DNA of 64,000 nt, taken from NCBI GenBank assembly GCA_032191485.1, contig JAVDOI010000010.1, positions 7,433,318 through 7,497,317 on the forward strand. Reading direction: 5' to 3'. Numbering within the stretch: position 1 is the first letter of the stretch; each line of letters begins with the position of its first letter. Below, piece by piece: positions 13,001-24,923 of the stretch. The notes under the pieces are model-generated. The model was given only the letters and a program-made list of their open reading frames with translations. It had not been told where the DNA came from and searched no databases. A program made the translations under genes and the position numbers. The DNA comes from Leptoclinus maculatus (Eukaryota; Chordata; Actinopteri; Perciformes; Stichaeidae).

Positions 13001-13220
13001 GTATTTGTCTTGGAGGTACCAGCATGCTTTTCAATCTTCAGTTATGGTGTCTTGATTGTTTGAACTCATTACGTACTAACTGCATGTTCTATGTTCTTTA
13101 CAGTACTGTAGATGCCTTGCTCTGGCAAAACCACTGCAGTTTTCACAACGGGACATACCAAAAATACGCAAGAGGATCTACAGAGAGCTCTGTGACTGTA
13201 AACTCCATGAGCAGGCCTGA
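10056..13220 (+). CDS. senp5: SUMO-specific protease, SENP5/SENP3 type
   Basis: Nine coding exons: 10056-10851, 10942-11047, 11292-11439, 11555-11602, 11842-11919, 12536-12673, 12770-12853, 12965-13015 and 13104-13220 (1,566 bp, 521 residues). The C-terminal half is a C48/ULP1 protease domain with catalytic His410 (LEVHWCL), Asp427 (CLYDSQ) and Cys477 (NENDCGVF), and Gln470-471 before the cysteine. It would cleave SUMO precursors or remove SUMO from proteins, typically in the nucleolus. The basic, poorly conserved N-terminus (KKRKGF, RRAKRRM) fits nucleolar targeting. The tail RKRIYRELCDCKL is closer to SENP5 than SENP3. The start is uncertain: the frame is open back to an acceptor at 9828, but the Met at 10056 opens the basic region typical of the family, so I chose it. 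Confidence 0.88.
11699..11830. repeat. Dispersed fish repeat fragment in senp5 intron
   Basis: The stretch (ggaatggtttgacatttt... ttttggaaaatacgtatatttgctttctta) matches a dispersed fish repeat family. A related arm occurs at 19905-20040 in the crb1 intron. Confidence 0.45.
11975..12480. repeat. Degenerate AT-rich tandem repeat in senp5 intron
   Basis: Repeated imperfect copies of roughly 25 bp with the core catactatactatgactttt. It fills much of the intron 11920-12535. The same motif recurs at 14785-15010. Confidence 0.8.
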
Positions 13221-13910
13221 CGGCTGTCTTTCAGTAGTGTGTGTATGTATTGCTGATAATGTGTTGCTGTTTCTGATTATGGTAGGAAGTCAGAGCAGAA
13301 GCTCTTCAACAGCCTTCCAGCACTGCGAGTGCCACGGCTGACCCTGTAGTAGTGTCTTATATCGGGTGCGCTGGTCATGCTAAATCTTTGTATGATAACT
13401 GTATTTATATGATCAGGAATGTTATTAAAGAAAACTATCATGTTCCTCTTAGACTTTGAGAGTTTACACATCTACAGTGCACCAACAGAGCCTTCCCGAA
13501 TGGACTGCCTCTCCAAGTGGATCTCATCTGTCGGGGTCCTTGTCTACGTGTGTTGCTTACTTTCTGATATCTGCTCACCTTATTTGCACATTTTCTTAGT
13601 CTAGTTTTGCTTCGTTGGATATTTGTTTGCATCATAGTTTACCTGTAAGCACCAGATGAATAAATAGAGGCCATTTCTTATTTTGTCAGTAAAGAAAGTT
13701 AAGTTCGTCCCACTGGAATCGTTGTACATATGATCGTTGTTTGCAGAACGGAATTATAATTATGAAGTTGTTAATGAAACCGGACAGTTTGCAAACATTT
13801 CAAGAATTTTATTTGATGTTTTCAGTTACAGATCAAGTTTTGTATGGACTGCATACAGAATGGCCTTCATCATTTATATGAGGGTGAATGGATATTTGTA
13901 AATACACATC
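13221..13910 (+). other. senp5 3' UTR and flank
   Basis: Non-coding after the senp5 stop. An AATAAATAG near 13660 is a plausible poly(A) signal. No other exon seen on either strand. Confidence 0.4.
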
Positions 13911-14205
13911 TTCCTAGCTATAGACAGGTATTTTAATCATACACAGTAGATTATAACTGTATGTGAGGGAGTCCCTGAACAGTTATAAAACATACACGGA
14001 TCAGAAAGCAGTGCCTCAGATGAAAAGGAAATTTAATGTACAAGAAAGACATTCATTTTGTAGTTTTCAGAAGGAACCAGAAAACAATGTATAATTACTG
14101 TAATAAATATGGTGCAATATTAATGTTAACTCATTACATGATTTTTTTTAAATACCTCTACCTAGACCAAGTTTAGTGCAATTCATCATATACACATTCA
14201 GGGGC

Positions 14206-14436
14206 CTAAATGTTGACGTGGAATCCCCACTCAATTTCTGGTTCATCGTTGAGACGAATCACACGGTAGGACACCAGCTGGAGGAGGTTCTGCCACAGGC
14301 CCAAGAGGAGGTACAGATGGAGATCGCTCACGTCCATTTAGCAGTGTATCCCTGTGTAATCTCAGAACTGTTCACGTAGTTGAAGAAGCCTCCGTTCATC
14401 GGGTCCGAGGCACATTCATACACATCGTTCTCACAA
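14206..14436 (-). pseudogene. Decayed copy of the terminal crb1 exon
   Basis: Clearly homologous to the last crb1 exon at 15631-15877 and preceded by an acceptor (ccctgcag). In-frame losses remove two EGF cysteines (DPCMNAG became DPMNGG), and a 16-bp deletion shifts the frame, so the frame expected from crb1 stops at a TGA shortly before the anchor. The anchor and tail remain open in another frame: it begins MDVSDLHLYLLLGLWQ and ends in NDEPEIEWGF plus a few residues. If spliced in, it would give a truncated product without the anchor. Confidence 0.8.
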
Positions 14437-14784
14437 CTGCAGGGAGACATGGGACAGAAGGGTTGTAGAACAAGAAGAAAAGAAAATGCACCATGTAAAA
14501 CATAACTGCAGAGTTGGGGCTAGCTTTGGCACCGAACGGTCCCAAACAAGCTGTTATCTGCCACAAGGGACACTGTGGTTATTAAGGCCTAGTGGTGGTC
14601 GACTATTCTTAAAGCTATGAAGAAAGACACAGTCGTGGGAAATTTAAACACAACAAGAATGTGTTGAAAATGACAGCATGAAATCCAATTGGGAAATTAA
14701 AACCTGCAGTTATTATTTTGGGGATTATTAAAGTCTTGGCGGGAGCAGAAACAAGCTCAAAAGACACCTTTTAAATATGTCTTT

Positions 14785-15010
14785 TTAAACATACTATACT
14801 ATGACTTTTTCGATGAACTATACTATGACTTTTTTTGGAACTTTTTCGACATGACCTTTTTGACACAGTATACTATACTGTGACTTTTTCATGACTTTTC
14901 GACATTCTATATTATAACTGTTTTCGACATGCTATGCTATGACTTTTTTCGACAAAATATGACTTGATTATGACTTTTTTCAACACACTATACAATTACT
15001 TTTTGGGAAT
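14785..15010. repeat. Degenerate AT-rich tandem repeat
   Basis: Same core as the senp5 intron repeat (actatactatgacttttt...cgacat), about ten imperfect units, lying between the decayed and intact crb1 end exons. Confidence 0.75.
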
Positions 15011-15630
15011 TATTTCGACATGACAGCTATTCTATTCATATCCAGTAGATGATAACTGTATGTGAGTGTGTCCCTGAACAGTTAAAAACATACACTGATA
15101 AGAAAGCAGTACTCCAGATAAAAGTGGAAAATAAAGGCACAAGACAAAGTCTCTAATGTGGTTTTCACTATGAGAACCATATCAAATGTATGAATATATA
15201 TACTGTATGGATTCATTCATATTCATTAGCAAACACATCTGTTCCCAACGGACACATTTCTACAACTGGCCTCGTCAGTATACTAGATATAATAAAATAC
15301 GGTTTCACACATAATGTATATTTACTGCAATTGTCCCCCTTCTCTTCTTGTGAACTCTTTAGTTTTTTATAGAGCTGGGATCAAAAAAATAACTTTAATG
15401 GGTTTAACTTAATTTGAGAGAAAGATAAAGCTGAATTCACCAATAGATGTTTTGGCTCTGTCCTCCCTTTAGTATGAAGCTTCACAGACCGGCTGATGTT
15501 CTGTGTGCAGGTTCTTGATCACACATTACATGATTTTTGGGAACTGAATTTGTTGAAATGTATTCCATTCTGACTCTCTACCTTGACCAAGTTTAGTCCA
15601 ATTTGATAATAATAATAGAGAGCCAAGGGC

Positions 15631-18600
15631 CTAATCGTAGAATGCCCAGTCAATTTCTGGATCATCGTCGAGGCGTAACACAAGGTAGGACACCACTTGG
15701 AAGAAGTACTGCCACAGGCCCAAGAAGAGGTACAGGCAGAATTCATTGACGTCCATTTGACAGTGTATTCCTGAGTAATTCAGATCACACACGCATTCAA
15801 AACTGTTCACGTAGTTGAGACAGAAGCCTGCGTTCATACACGGGTCCGAGGCACATTCATCCACATCCTTCTCACACCTGCAAGGAAACATAGGACAGAA
15901 GGGGTTGTACAACACAAACAAGAAGATGCAGCATGCAAAAACACTCTAGAAAGTTAGGGCCATCCCAAACAAACTGACTGAGCTTTTTTCTGCCATAATG
16001 GGCCACTGTGGTTAAGCCATGGCTGTGGTGGAGCATTCAAACAGTTGTGAAGGAGAAAAAGGTGTGGTGAAACATAAAATAATCCTTAATCCTGCAGTAA
16101 TATATTTTCTGGCCACTTTGGGACGGCAAACACATCTATTTAAATTTGTTAGCAAGCAGTGGCTTATGTGCACAAATCATTTATTTAAGGTCATGCTTCT
16201 GGCCAACTGGTGAATGAAAGCAGCATATTAACTCTATTATTTAGCTCTGTTTTTGGTCTACACCAACTCCTGTGGGAAATATCTGGCTCCTTAGCTGCTA
16301 AATGTTTCACCGTGTTCATCAGTTAGCTGCTAACTTTGTCTGTCTGTAGTTTGGTGCTGAACAGCATACAGTGAGTTTTTACAGCTCCCTGCTACATCTA
16401 AAAACAACACTGATAAGAGCAGTGAGAGTGAAGGAAAACAGTTAAGTTGGAGGCGGTAAAGTCAAAACAATGAGCTGAATGACACTAAAAACTCTCTGTT
16501 GAACTGAGGGGAACTACAGAGTTGGGTAATCATTTTCTGTTGGTTTGTCAATTCAAGCAGTAGTAGCCATTCAATCCAATGATAATATCAAAACATTGAC
16601 GATAGCAGCTTTAAGGTTGTGACAAGCTTTTCTGGCTCATGACCCTGATTTTAGTTCCCATGATTCTCATGTCAACAGGTATTTACAAATTGATTTGATG
16701 TCAATTATGCTATATTTAAAACCTATAAAACTATTCCAATTCATTTTTTCAAACGTCAAGTCTGGGTGGCTTTGTCTGGGTTAGTGACTCCATGTGGGGC
16801 CATTAGGTTCTGACCCCCAGGGTTGAGAAACCTTGAGGTCAGCAAAGACGATTAAATATAATTATACATGTCCTACCACTGTCCCATGAAACCAGACAGG
16901 CAGTAACAGCTGTCGTCTGCTTCTGAGCAATTTCCTCCATTAAAGCAGCGGTAGTTCCATCTTGTACCCGTGCATGTAGATACAGGCAACTGAGGAAGTC
17001 TTAACAAAATAAAAGAACACAGAAAGAAATGTCAATGGCCTCCAGCTTGGCACTGGTGGATTCAACATTTACTGGGTTAAGTGAAACAATGGAAATGTGT
17101 TTATTTTCAATATTTCATGGAAAAGCACTCACGGATTGGTCTCAATGTACCATGGGATTTCAGGAATGTTCTCCCTGTAAGAGACCATTTTGTAAATCAG
17201 TACAACTCAGAGCTCATATACCGATTACAAGTGTATGCTCCTGTAAGCTTTACGTCACGGAGATATTGACAAATGTGGAAGAACTCACTCGCAGTATTCT
17301 CCCGTCAGATTCTGAGGGCAGAGACAAGTGTAGCCATTGAAACCTTTGAGGCACGAGGCGCCTTGGCTGCAATTGCTGTTTTCACACATATCAACTTCCA
17401 CCTCACACTGTTCACCACTGTACCCCAGCTCACACACACACATGAATCCCCCGTGTAGGTTGATACAGTTGCCATAGATGCAGGGGCTGGAGATGCAGGT
17501 GTCTGTTGGGTCTTGACACAGTGGCCCCGTCCACTCAGAGGGACATGTGCAGTGGTGCAGGTCAAACAAGTCCTCACACACACCCTCGTTATTACAAGGG
17601 TTTGGTGCACACACACTGGCTCCCCAGCAGCCGTATCGTGGGTCAGCGTTGTAGTTTATCCTCGCAAACTGCTCCTCCTGAGGTCTGGGGAGGTTCAACT
17701 CTGTGTTCAAGTAGAAAGGGAGGGGAAGGCCTCCAATCTCCACCGCGCCCAGACAGCCGGTTAGGTTCACTCCGGTGTCCATGCTCAGTCCTCCCAGGAA
17801 AATGTCTGCTCCCTCCCTAAGAAAATCCAGGTTCCCCGCAGCTGTTTTGGACATGCTTAGCTCCTTCTTGCCTCCATCCACAGCCAAGATCCACCTGGAA
17901 GTCGGGAGTGTCTGGTCCTCCATGCTGAGCTCCACAGTGTGCCACTCTCCATCACTGTTTGGACCCTTGCTTGGAACTGTCACCTTGTAGAAATCCTTGC
18001 CAGCCCCAGACTGGAGCTCCATGACCAAATGAGCATTCAGGAGGGAGACAGTGAGGTAGTCGGTGTCTTTCTGTGCATGCATTAAGGTGGCAGTGGACTG
18101 TCTTGTGCGGAAGCTGAGGGAGACGCTGCTGAGGCTGCGCTTAATCTTCCCATTGCTTTGGTAGTGCAAAATACTGCTTTCAACCCCAAATGTCACATGA
18201 GACAAACCTGAAGGAGAGAAATGGAAGAGACTTAATGAGCTGAAATGAAATTGTACTATTACATGTAGTTTTTACACAACAGACAAAACAAGCTTCAGGT
18301 ACACTGCATATTATGTCATCAGCTGGGTCATTGGTGGCAATGTGACATTGAGGAAACCACAAAAAAAAGAGAAAAAAGGGCTTCCAAAATATGTCACACA
18401 AAAGAGAAAAAGAGGAGAAGTGAAAAGGGGCTGCTGAATGCAGAAAAGTGAGAAAACTTAATATATGCTAAATATGTGTGGAAATACAGGCACTTATGAA
18501 AAACGTCTTTGACTGGCAGCTTCTCTGGATCAACAGCTCCTTTTCTCTTTGTGAACATGTGACATCCCCAGGAAGACTTGCCATCATCAACATCCACAGG

Positions 18601-21600
18601 CATGTGGTCTTAATCTGACCAGGGATTACAACGTGTTAGAGGAATCCTGTGTAGGATCCCTGCCTCGAAGCTGTTCTCTTCTGTAATCAGTCACACTGTG
18701 ATTAATCAGAGCCTGCACCAGTGAGACTGTGGAGAGTCCCTCCAGTGGATACAAAACCAATATCAGAAATGGGCTAGTATTATGAAAGGCATACACATTT
18801 ATTATGGATCCTCTTTCTTGGCAATGTTTTTTTACGTGTAAGGGTCGCTGTACACATAATATTATTTAAAGCATATTCCTCAGCCATTCTTGGACAGTCT
18901 CTGAGACTTTTTTACCCAGTGTACTTTTAAGACAATGTTCTTTCTAAGACAGGAATAGTGCAACAACAGGTCCTCATCTCAGGACACTTACACTCGAAGC
19001 CCTGAGAGAGGGGTTGACAAACAGCCGTGGCAGGGCAGGGAGACAGCTCACACCATTTCACCTCCTCGCAGCGCTGCCCTGCAGTGTTGGGGGGGCAGTT
19101 ACAGGTGAAATCGTCCCACATGGAGTAACACACTGCCCCATTGAGACAGGGGTTGACCTTATGGAGAGAAAACATTCCAAATAAATCAAGACTAGCCTCT
19201 TATCAGTGTCCTCAGTCATTATGAGTGCAGATAAGGAATGAAAATGTGTCACAAGCTTATTAAAGAATTGAACTCACATCACAGGCATTGTCACTGCTGC
19301 ATCCTTGTGCAACGTTGACGAGTTGCTCCAGGCTGTAAGATTCCACTGGAGTTGTGATGGGATAGAACTGCAGTCGCTTGCTGTTGATCCTCAGATCCTG
19401 GACACATCCCTTAAAGTAGCCACCAAACGAGGCAGAGGCCCTCGAGTCTGGTAGCCCCCCAACGAAAACCAGATCCCCAGGATGGGTCTGGATGGGCCGA
19501 ATGGGTGTAGAGCCCCAGCTCTGGGCTGACTGGAACAACATGGCTGCCATTCCTTCCAGCTTCACAGTCACCAGATGGAAATGGCCGTCACTGACCGCGC
19601 CCAGACCAACGAGGGTCTCAAAGTTGTTGACCTGAACTTTAACCCTTCCCTCTTCCAGCCACAGGCGGAGGTACTGGCTTGTGCTGTTGGCCAGTATGAG
19701 GAGCAGGCCGCTGGATTGTCGGGTGCGAATGAACATGGATATAGTCACAGTATCATTTGGGTCATCGTCCAATGAGAAGACAGCATAACTCTCCAGGTCT
19801 TTTTTTCCAAACCTTGTTGTTATATACTCTGCATGGGCACAGGGAAGAGAGAGAAAAAGCCATGAAAGTCAAACTTAAACAAAACCTGTTGAAAAGCACT
19901 AAAACAAATAGTATGCCATTTTGGAAAATATGCTCATTCACTTTCTTAACAAGATTAAAATAGGAGGATTGACACCACTCTCATGTCTGTCCATTAAATA
20001 GGAAGCTGCATCCAGCAGCCGGTTAGCTTAGCTTAGCACCAGTCTCCACCTGACAACTGCTAAGAGAAGACAACAGTCCAGCACATAATCCCTATGAAAT
20101 GGCAAATTGTTAGTTTTAACCTTTGTTTCTCGAACAGTCAAAACAAATTAGAAACACCGTGTTAATAGAAATACCCCCCCCCCCCCTGTTGCAAGTTTGT
20201 TAATGCAGGAGCTGATGGGAAGCAAACAGGGACCAGGGTTTCCTTTAACAACAGAATGTCAATGAAAAGGTCTATACCAGGGGTCGCGTGTAGATCCGTA
20301 GAGGTTTTTTTTTGGGGGGGAGGGGGGGGGGGGTCAACTGGCCAGCCAGCGTTTCTCCGATTGGAGTGAGATGAGGAGAAAAGGTGACGTGGTGATCTTC
20401 GCAATAAAACATCTTTGATGTGACGTGTCGAGTCTTGTCCAATCAGCGTTAAGATGTCTACACCGTCTTCATTTCCCTCCGTTACAGTTTAAGTTACGTT
20501 ATGTTCCGTTACCGTTCAGACTTGCTGGGTTAAGTTAACGTCCACTACATGCGGAACTACATGCGGAACTCTCGACTTTTAACGTTCGTCATTATCGCGA
20601 ATTAGGAGGAAAAAACGTAACGTGATGAAACATGAAGCACCCCCCTCCGTGTTCCGGTTCACTTCCCCCGTTTTCCGCTTCCAGCGCAAGCACACACACG
20701 CGAAGAGGGGACGCGGGCAAAAGCACACACACGCGAAGAGGGGACGCGGGCGCAAGCACACACACGCGAAGAGGGGACGCGCGCGCAAGCACACACACGC
20801 GAAGAGGGGACGCGGGCGCAAGCACACACACGCGAAGAGGGGACGCGGGTGCAAGCACACACACGCGAAGAGGGGACGCGGGCGCAAGCACACACACGCG
20901 AAGAGGGGACGCGGGCGCAAGCACACACACGCGAAGAGGGGACGCGGGCGCAAGCACACACACGCGAAGAGGGGACGCGGGCAAAAGCACACACACGCGA
21001 AGAGGGGACGCGGGCGCAAGCACACACACGCGAAGAGGGGACGCGGGCGCAAGCACACACACGCGAAGAGGGGACGCGGGCAAAAGCACACACACGCGAA
21101 GAGGGGACGCGGGCAAAAGCACACACACGCGAAGAGGGGACGCGGGCAAAAGCACACACACGCGAAGAGGGGACGCGGGCAAAAGCACACACACGCAAAA
21201 AGGTCAAAAACTCAAAGTAGAATGAAAGGCCCAGATACTGATGAGATGATGAGGTCAAAGAGCTTCAGGGCAGGGCTGAGATGTGAGTGGAGCTGGGCCT
21301 GGATTGGATAAAGGTGGAGGTCTAAACAGACGTGAGTACAGCTTCCCGCTGTCACAGTGTTTTAAATACATTGATGAGGCAGGGTATGCTACATGCAGCC
21401 TCTACTCCAAGGAGATAAAGTACAGCAACAAGGGCTCACGTGACCTCTCATCACACTGTACACACTGTTCACTGTAATGACCACAAATTCATTCACTGCC
21501 CAACAACGTGCTTACGAATGTTCCCTGAAAGTTGCTTGGATTTTGGGTGAACATAAAAAGCCATTCACTGATGGAGAGGTTGTCGAGGAGTGCATGAGTG

Positions 21601-24160
21601 CAGTAGCTGGACTTTACTTGAGGGGAAACAAAAAGAAGAGTTATGTGAAAAAATCAAGCAAATACCTGTCAGCAGCCTCAGCCACAAGGCTCATCTTTCT
21701 AAAATCAAGCACTTTCTTTTAAGATGTAAGTTTTTCAAAAGTTCTTTTTTGTGTATTTTATTTTTAGATGGAGCCCTTATTTTACTTGAAATGAGAGAAG
21801 AACATTTATTTATGTATTTCTATGTATTATTTATGATCCATCCAGTTAAATTTGAAAACTGAGAATAATAATTGTTAAAATATAATTGATGTGTACTTTC
21901 TTTATTTGATTTGACAGTTGTTGACGACACAGAGACGTTGTTACTACTAAGCTTCTTGAATATATATATATATATGGCACTAAGTGGCGCGAGTTAGATA
22001 TCATTGTAATGTTCCGGACCTTTGCCCGAGGAGATTTTCTCAATCTGGACCTTTTGGAATTTTAATTGAAGACCCCTGGTCTATACTATCTAAGCTAGCC
22101 TGCTGCTGGTTGTAGCATCCTCGCAATGGACAGACATTAGAGTTGTATTGATCTTCTCATCTATCTCTCTGCCAGACAGCTAATAACTGTAAATTCCTGC
22201 AGTTATCAATGTCATGGACCATAATCCTTCATCAACTTAATGAGAGCTTGTTTTGACAGACAGGTGAGGTTCTAGTCTATTTCCAGCTTTGCTTTGACAA
22301 TGAATAATGCTCTCTGTTCATTGAAAAGAAGAAGCCTCTGAGAAAACCAACCAACAAAAATCCTTCTGCATTGCATGATCCACATGACTCCCTAATTTGT
22401 CAACGTGAAGGCATGCCAGGTGAGCTCCTGAAACCACGTTTTTTTAATCCTCAGACCAGTAGTGCTATTTCTACTGACTCTGTAAGCTCCTTTAAAGTCA
22501 GACTAATTTTATTATCCTGCTGGGAAGCTTTCTAGCTATATTGAGGTATCTCCACTGACGTTGAACTTAACTTGACCTATACCTGTTTTTACAGCATGTC
22601 TTCCAGTAATAATATCTGGAAATTTGCCATTTGAATGCTGCAATTAAAGGAAAAAACACTTCACACGCATTTCAAAGTCAGTCCAAACATTTCTAGAACT
22701 CATTTAAAACATATGAGACCTACACATCAAACACAAACACATCATAAATCAGTTTCATCATCCTTGAAGACTCTTGTCGGTCATAGCTCTACTATTTCAT
22801 AAATGAAACATGTCTTAGAGGTGCCAAAAGTGGTGATGCCTCCTCAGAGCATAAAAACAAAGTTAAGCCCTCATTTTGAGTGGTAACTTAAGTTAACTCT
22901 GGTTTTCTCAAAGGAAAGAAGCAAAGACAAAGAAAAGATTTTGAGTACTAAACCTCCTGGTTGCATTAATCTTGTTTCAACGAATTTGAAATTACTTGCA
23001 GCGAAGATAGTGTGAGTGAACATCTTACCATCTGCACAGTTGTTTCCCTCATATGGCCTGTGGCACTCACACATGTAGTTCCTCCAGCCCTGGCTGACAC
23101 AGCGCCCTCGGTTCTGACACGGGCTGTCATCGCACTTGTCTTTGTCGCTGCATCCCACAGTGATGTTTTCCTGGACGTCTGAATCTTCTGATACTATAGC
23201 AGGCAACACCAGATGCGAGTCCACAAACACATCTCTGAAGCAGCCCAGAAAAGAAGGCGGGTAGTCGGCTTCATCTGCTACTCTGCCCGAACCCCAGTTC
23301 CCACCGACTGCTCCTATGAAGAGGCTTTGACGAACTGTTCCTGGCTCGGGCAGAGCAGAGGCTTGCTCAAGCAGCTGGACTTTAGCGCCGGAGTCTCTGG
23401 TGCAGCTTCCTTCAGTGCAGAGCAGCCTGATGAGGCTGACCACGCCACCCAGAGATGCTTCAACCGTGTGCCACTTGTTGTTGGACAAGTACTCTGGCAG
23501 CTCCTGAACCAGCGTGCTGGAGCCTTGACCTCTCAGACTGCGGAGGGAAAGATGCCCATCCATCAGCTCAATGCTGAGGAGCAGGTCGTCCACTCTGCGC
23601 TGCAAGAGGGTGCCGACCGGTCCTGCTGTCCTGAAGCTGAATGTCACATTAAGAGGAACCTCTTGGTCTAGAAGCTGAGTCTCTATGTACATGAAGCCTC
23701 GGGACTCAAATGAGAAGACGGTGGGGGCCTGGCATTGAGGGCCCATGAAGCCAGCAAGGCAGATGCATGTGTGCTGATCATTGACAAGTAAGGGGGAGCA
23801 TATTCCTCCATTCTCACATTGGTTGTCATCACACCCTGAAAGTGCAGTTGTGCAGTTCTCTCCTCCATATAGGCGCCCATTTTGGCGTTGTTGGGAGCAA
23901 AGGCATCTGAAACCTCCACTGTGGCTCTCACATAGACCCCCATTTTGGCATGGCTGCTGTTCACATCCGTTGATGTCCTCATCGGAGAAAGTGCCTGAAG
24001 AGACAAATACAATCAATATTAGCTTCTTAACAAAAATGTAACTGAATGCAATTTTTCAACATGTGTCAGTAAGTGCAGCACTCAATCACAAGCAGTGTAT
24101 CCAAGCATTACCTGCATAAAGCAAACACAACATCCACACTTGCGCACTGAATCTCAACAT
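15631..24160 (-). CDS. crb1: Short Crumbs protein (crb1-like, CRB1-B-type architecture)
   Basis: Eight exons: 24160-24112, 23994-23029, 19828-19278, 19157-18992, 18207-17289, 17174-17133 (42 bp), 16999-16877 and 15877-15631; phases agree throughout (3,063 bp, 1,020 residues). Order: signal peptide (MLRFSAQVWMLCLLYA), EGF, EGF, laminin G, EGF, laminin G, EGF, a partial EGF, laminin G, three EGFs, a short linker, two EGFs, then a hydrophobic anchor (about 985-1008) and a short acidic tail ending DDDPEIDWAFYD. This is the Crumbs EGF/LamG order of apical polarity proteins, important in photoreceptors and epithelia. The long upstream EGF array and the FERM/PDZ (ERLI) tail of canonical Crumbs are not found here. 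The name rests on this order and on zbtb41 and CFH-like neighbours, as in human 1q31. Confidence 0.85.
16240..16530. repeat. Dispersed fish repeat in crb1 intron
   Basis: The run containing ctgtttttggtctacacca, gctgctaaatgtttcaccg and gtttggtgctgaacag resembles a repeat family I know from many fish genomes. It lies in the last crb1 intron. Boundaries are approximate. Confidence 0.5.
20278..22078. mobile_element. Non-autonomous hAT element, copy 1
   Basis: Starts CAGGGGTCGC and ends GACCCCTG, giving 8-bp terminal inverted repeats, and is flanked by a perfect 8-bp target duplication GTCTATAC at 20270-20277 and 22079-22086, diagnostic of the hAT superfamily. Compared with copy 2 it lacks about 650 bp after the first ten bases and about 580 bp around 21480. 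Remnants of a transposase-like coding region remain (a C..C zinc-finger-like piece near 21360-21475 and AQQRAYECSLKVAWILGEHK near 21510), but they are frameshifted. It cannot encode its own transposase. Confidence 0.93.
20690..21196. repeat. 33-bp minisatellite inside hAT copy 1
   Basis: Fifteen complete units and a partial one of agcacacacacgcgaagagg + ggacgcgggcgca, with only c/a and rare g/t differences between units. The 33-bp period and lack of stops keep many frames open on both strands, which is a composition effect and not coding evidence. Copy 2 has only about 2.5 units at 52805-52890. Confidence 0.95.
22190..22870. other. crb1 intron, no feature seen
   Basis: Between the foldback element and the large crb1 exon at 23029 I see no exon, RNA gene or recognisable repeat. 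Confidence 0.4.
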
Positions 24161-24923
24161 TGTCCTCAACAAGTCCTCCAAATGAATAGATGTTTGGCGA
24201 TATCCTAATGTCAGCTAAAGACAGGAGGGGAGCTCTTGTCTGTTCAGCTCCATCTTCAGCTCTTCTCCTCCGCCATGCATGTGCTCACTGAAATGCTTGG
24301 AGCGGTGCAAGCCAGATAGGACGGATTAGGCTAATGGACTTACAATGTCTTATACAATAAATGTGTTTGCAATGCGTGAGGTTCATCCGGGGAGGCTAAT
24401 TCGAGCAACTCCAAAAAGAGATGATTAACCTTACCTGAGCAGAGACAACACCTGTAACTTTATTACAAATTCAGTCTTCTGTAGAAGGAAATATGCCCAC
24501 AATTGATCTAAAACATGGACGTAAACTTAAAATACACGTGTGCACATGGATGCACTTGTATTACGGAGCGTGTCCTCAGATATTTGGCTGCAGCAGTTGG
24601 TTGGACCGAGGGCCAGTCTTTCAAAGAAGTACATTTGTGGATCTAATCTGGGAAGTATCTCTATCATTAAAAAGTCACTGACATCACTAATCATTTATTT
24701 GAAGAGCCCTAAGAGCATTCTATCGGCTCAATGGTAATACCTACGGTTCTTTTAGTGTTACTTGTTTTGCAGTTGCTCTTGCTCTAGTTTTATAATGGCA
24801 CCGACTGTATGTAATGGCCAAGGATTTGTTTATTTTTTTAAGTATGTGTAAATATAGCCCTTGTATTTTCACATATATTTAAATCAATACACTCGTATCA
24901 TAAACCTTAAGTTAAGTGTAAGA

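Larger units (their letters stand above)
13920..16030. repeat. Tandem duplication covering the last crb1 exon
   Basis: The left unit (about 13920-14560) and right unit (about 15030-15990) align along the 3' flank (gataactgtatgtgag..., ccctgaacagtt), the terminal exon and the following intron (cccaaacaa...cactgtggtta). Between them lies the AT-rich repeat at 14785-15010. The right unit carries the intact exon. Confidence 0.8.
19905..22190. repeat. Inverted-repeat (foldback) element split by a hAT insertion
   Basis: Left arm about 19960-20040 (gacaccactctcatgtctgt, agcagccggttagcttagct) and right arm about 22085-22185 are reverse complements of each other with modest divergence. The hAT copy at 20278-22078 sits inside it, which makes this element the older insertion. 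Confidence 0.65.

Noticed and set aside
13700..15600. Canonical Crumbs cytoplasmic exon ending ERLI
   Set aside because: I looked on the minus strand for an exon with the expected basic juxtamembrane and ERLI end and found none. A very diverged exon cannot be excluded.
20690..21196. CRISPR array
   Set aside because: Units are head-to-tail with no unique spacers, and the genome is a vertebrate.
20579..21311. Long open frames on both strands over the 33-bp array
   Set aside because: The period is a multiple of three and the unit lacks stops in most frames, so open frames arise by composition. They lie inside a non-autonomous transposon and have no splice or family support.
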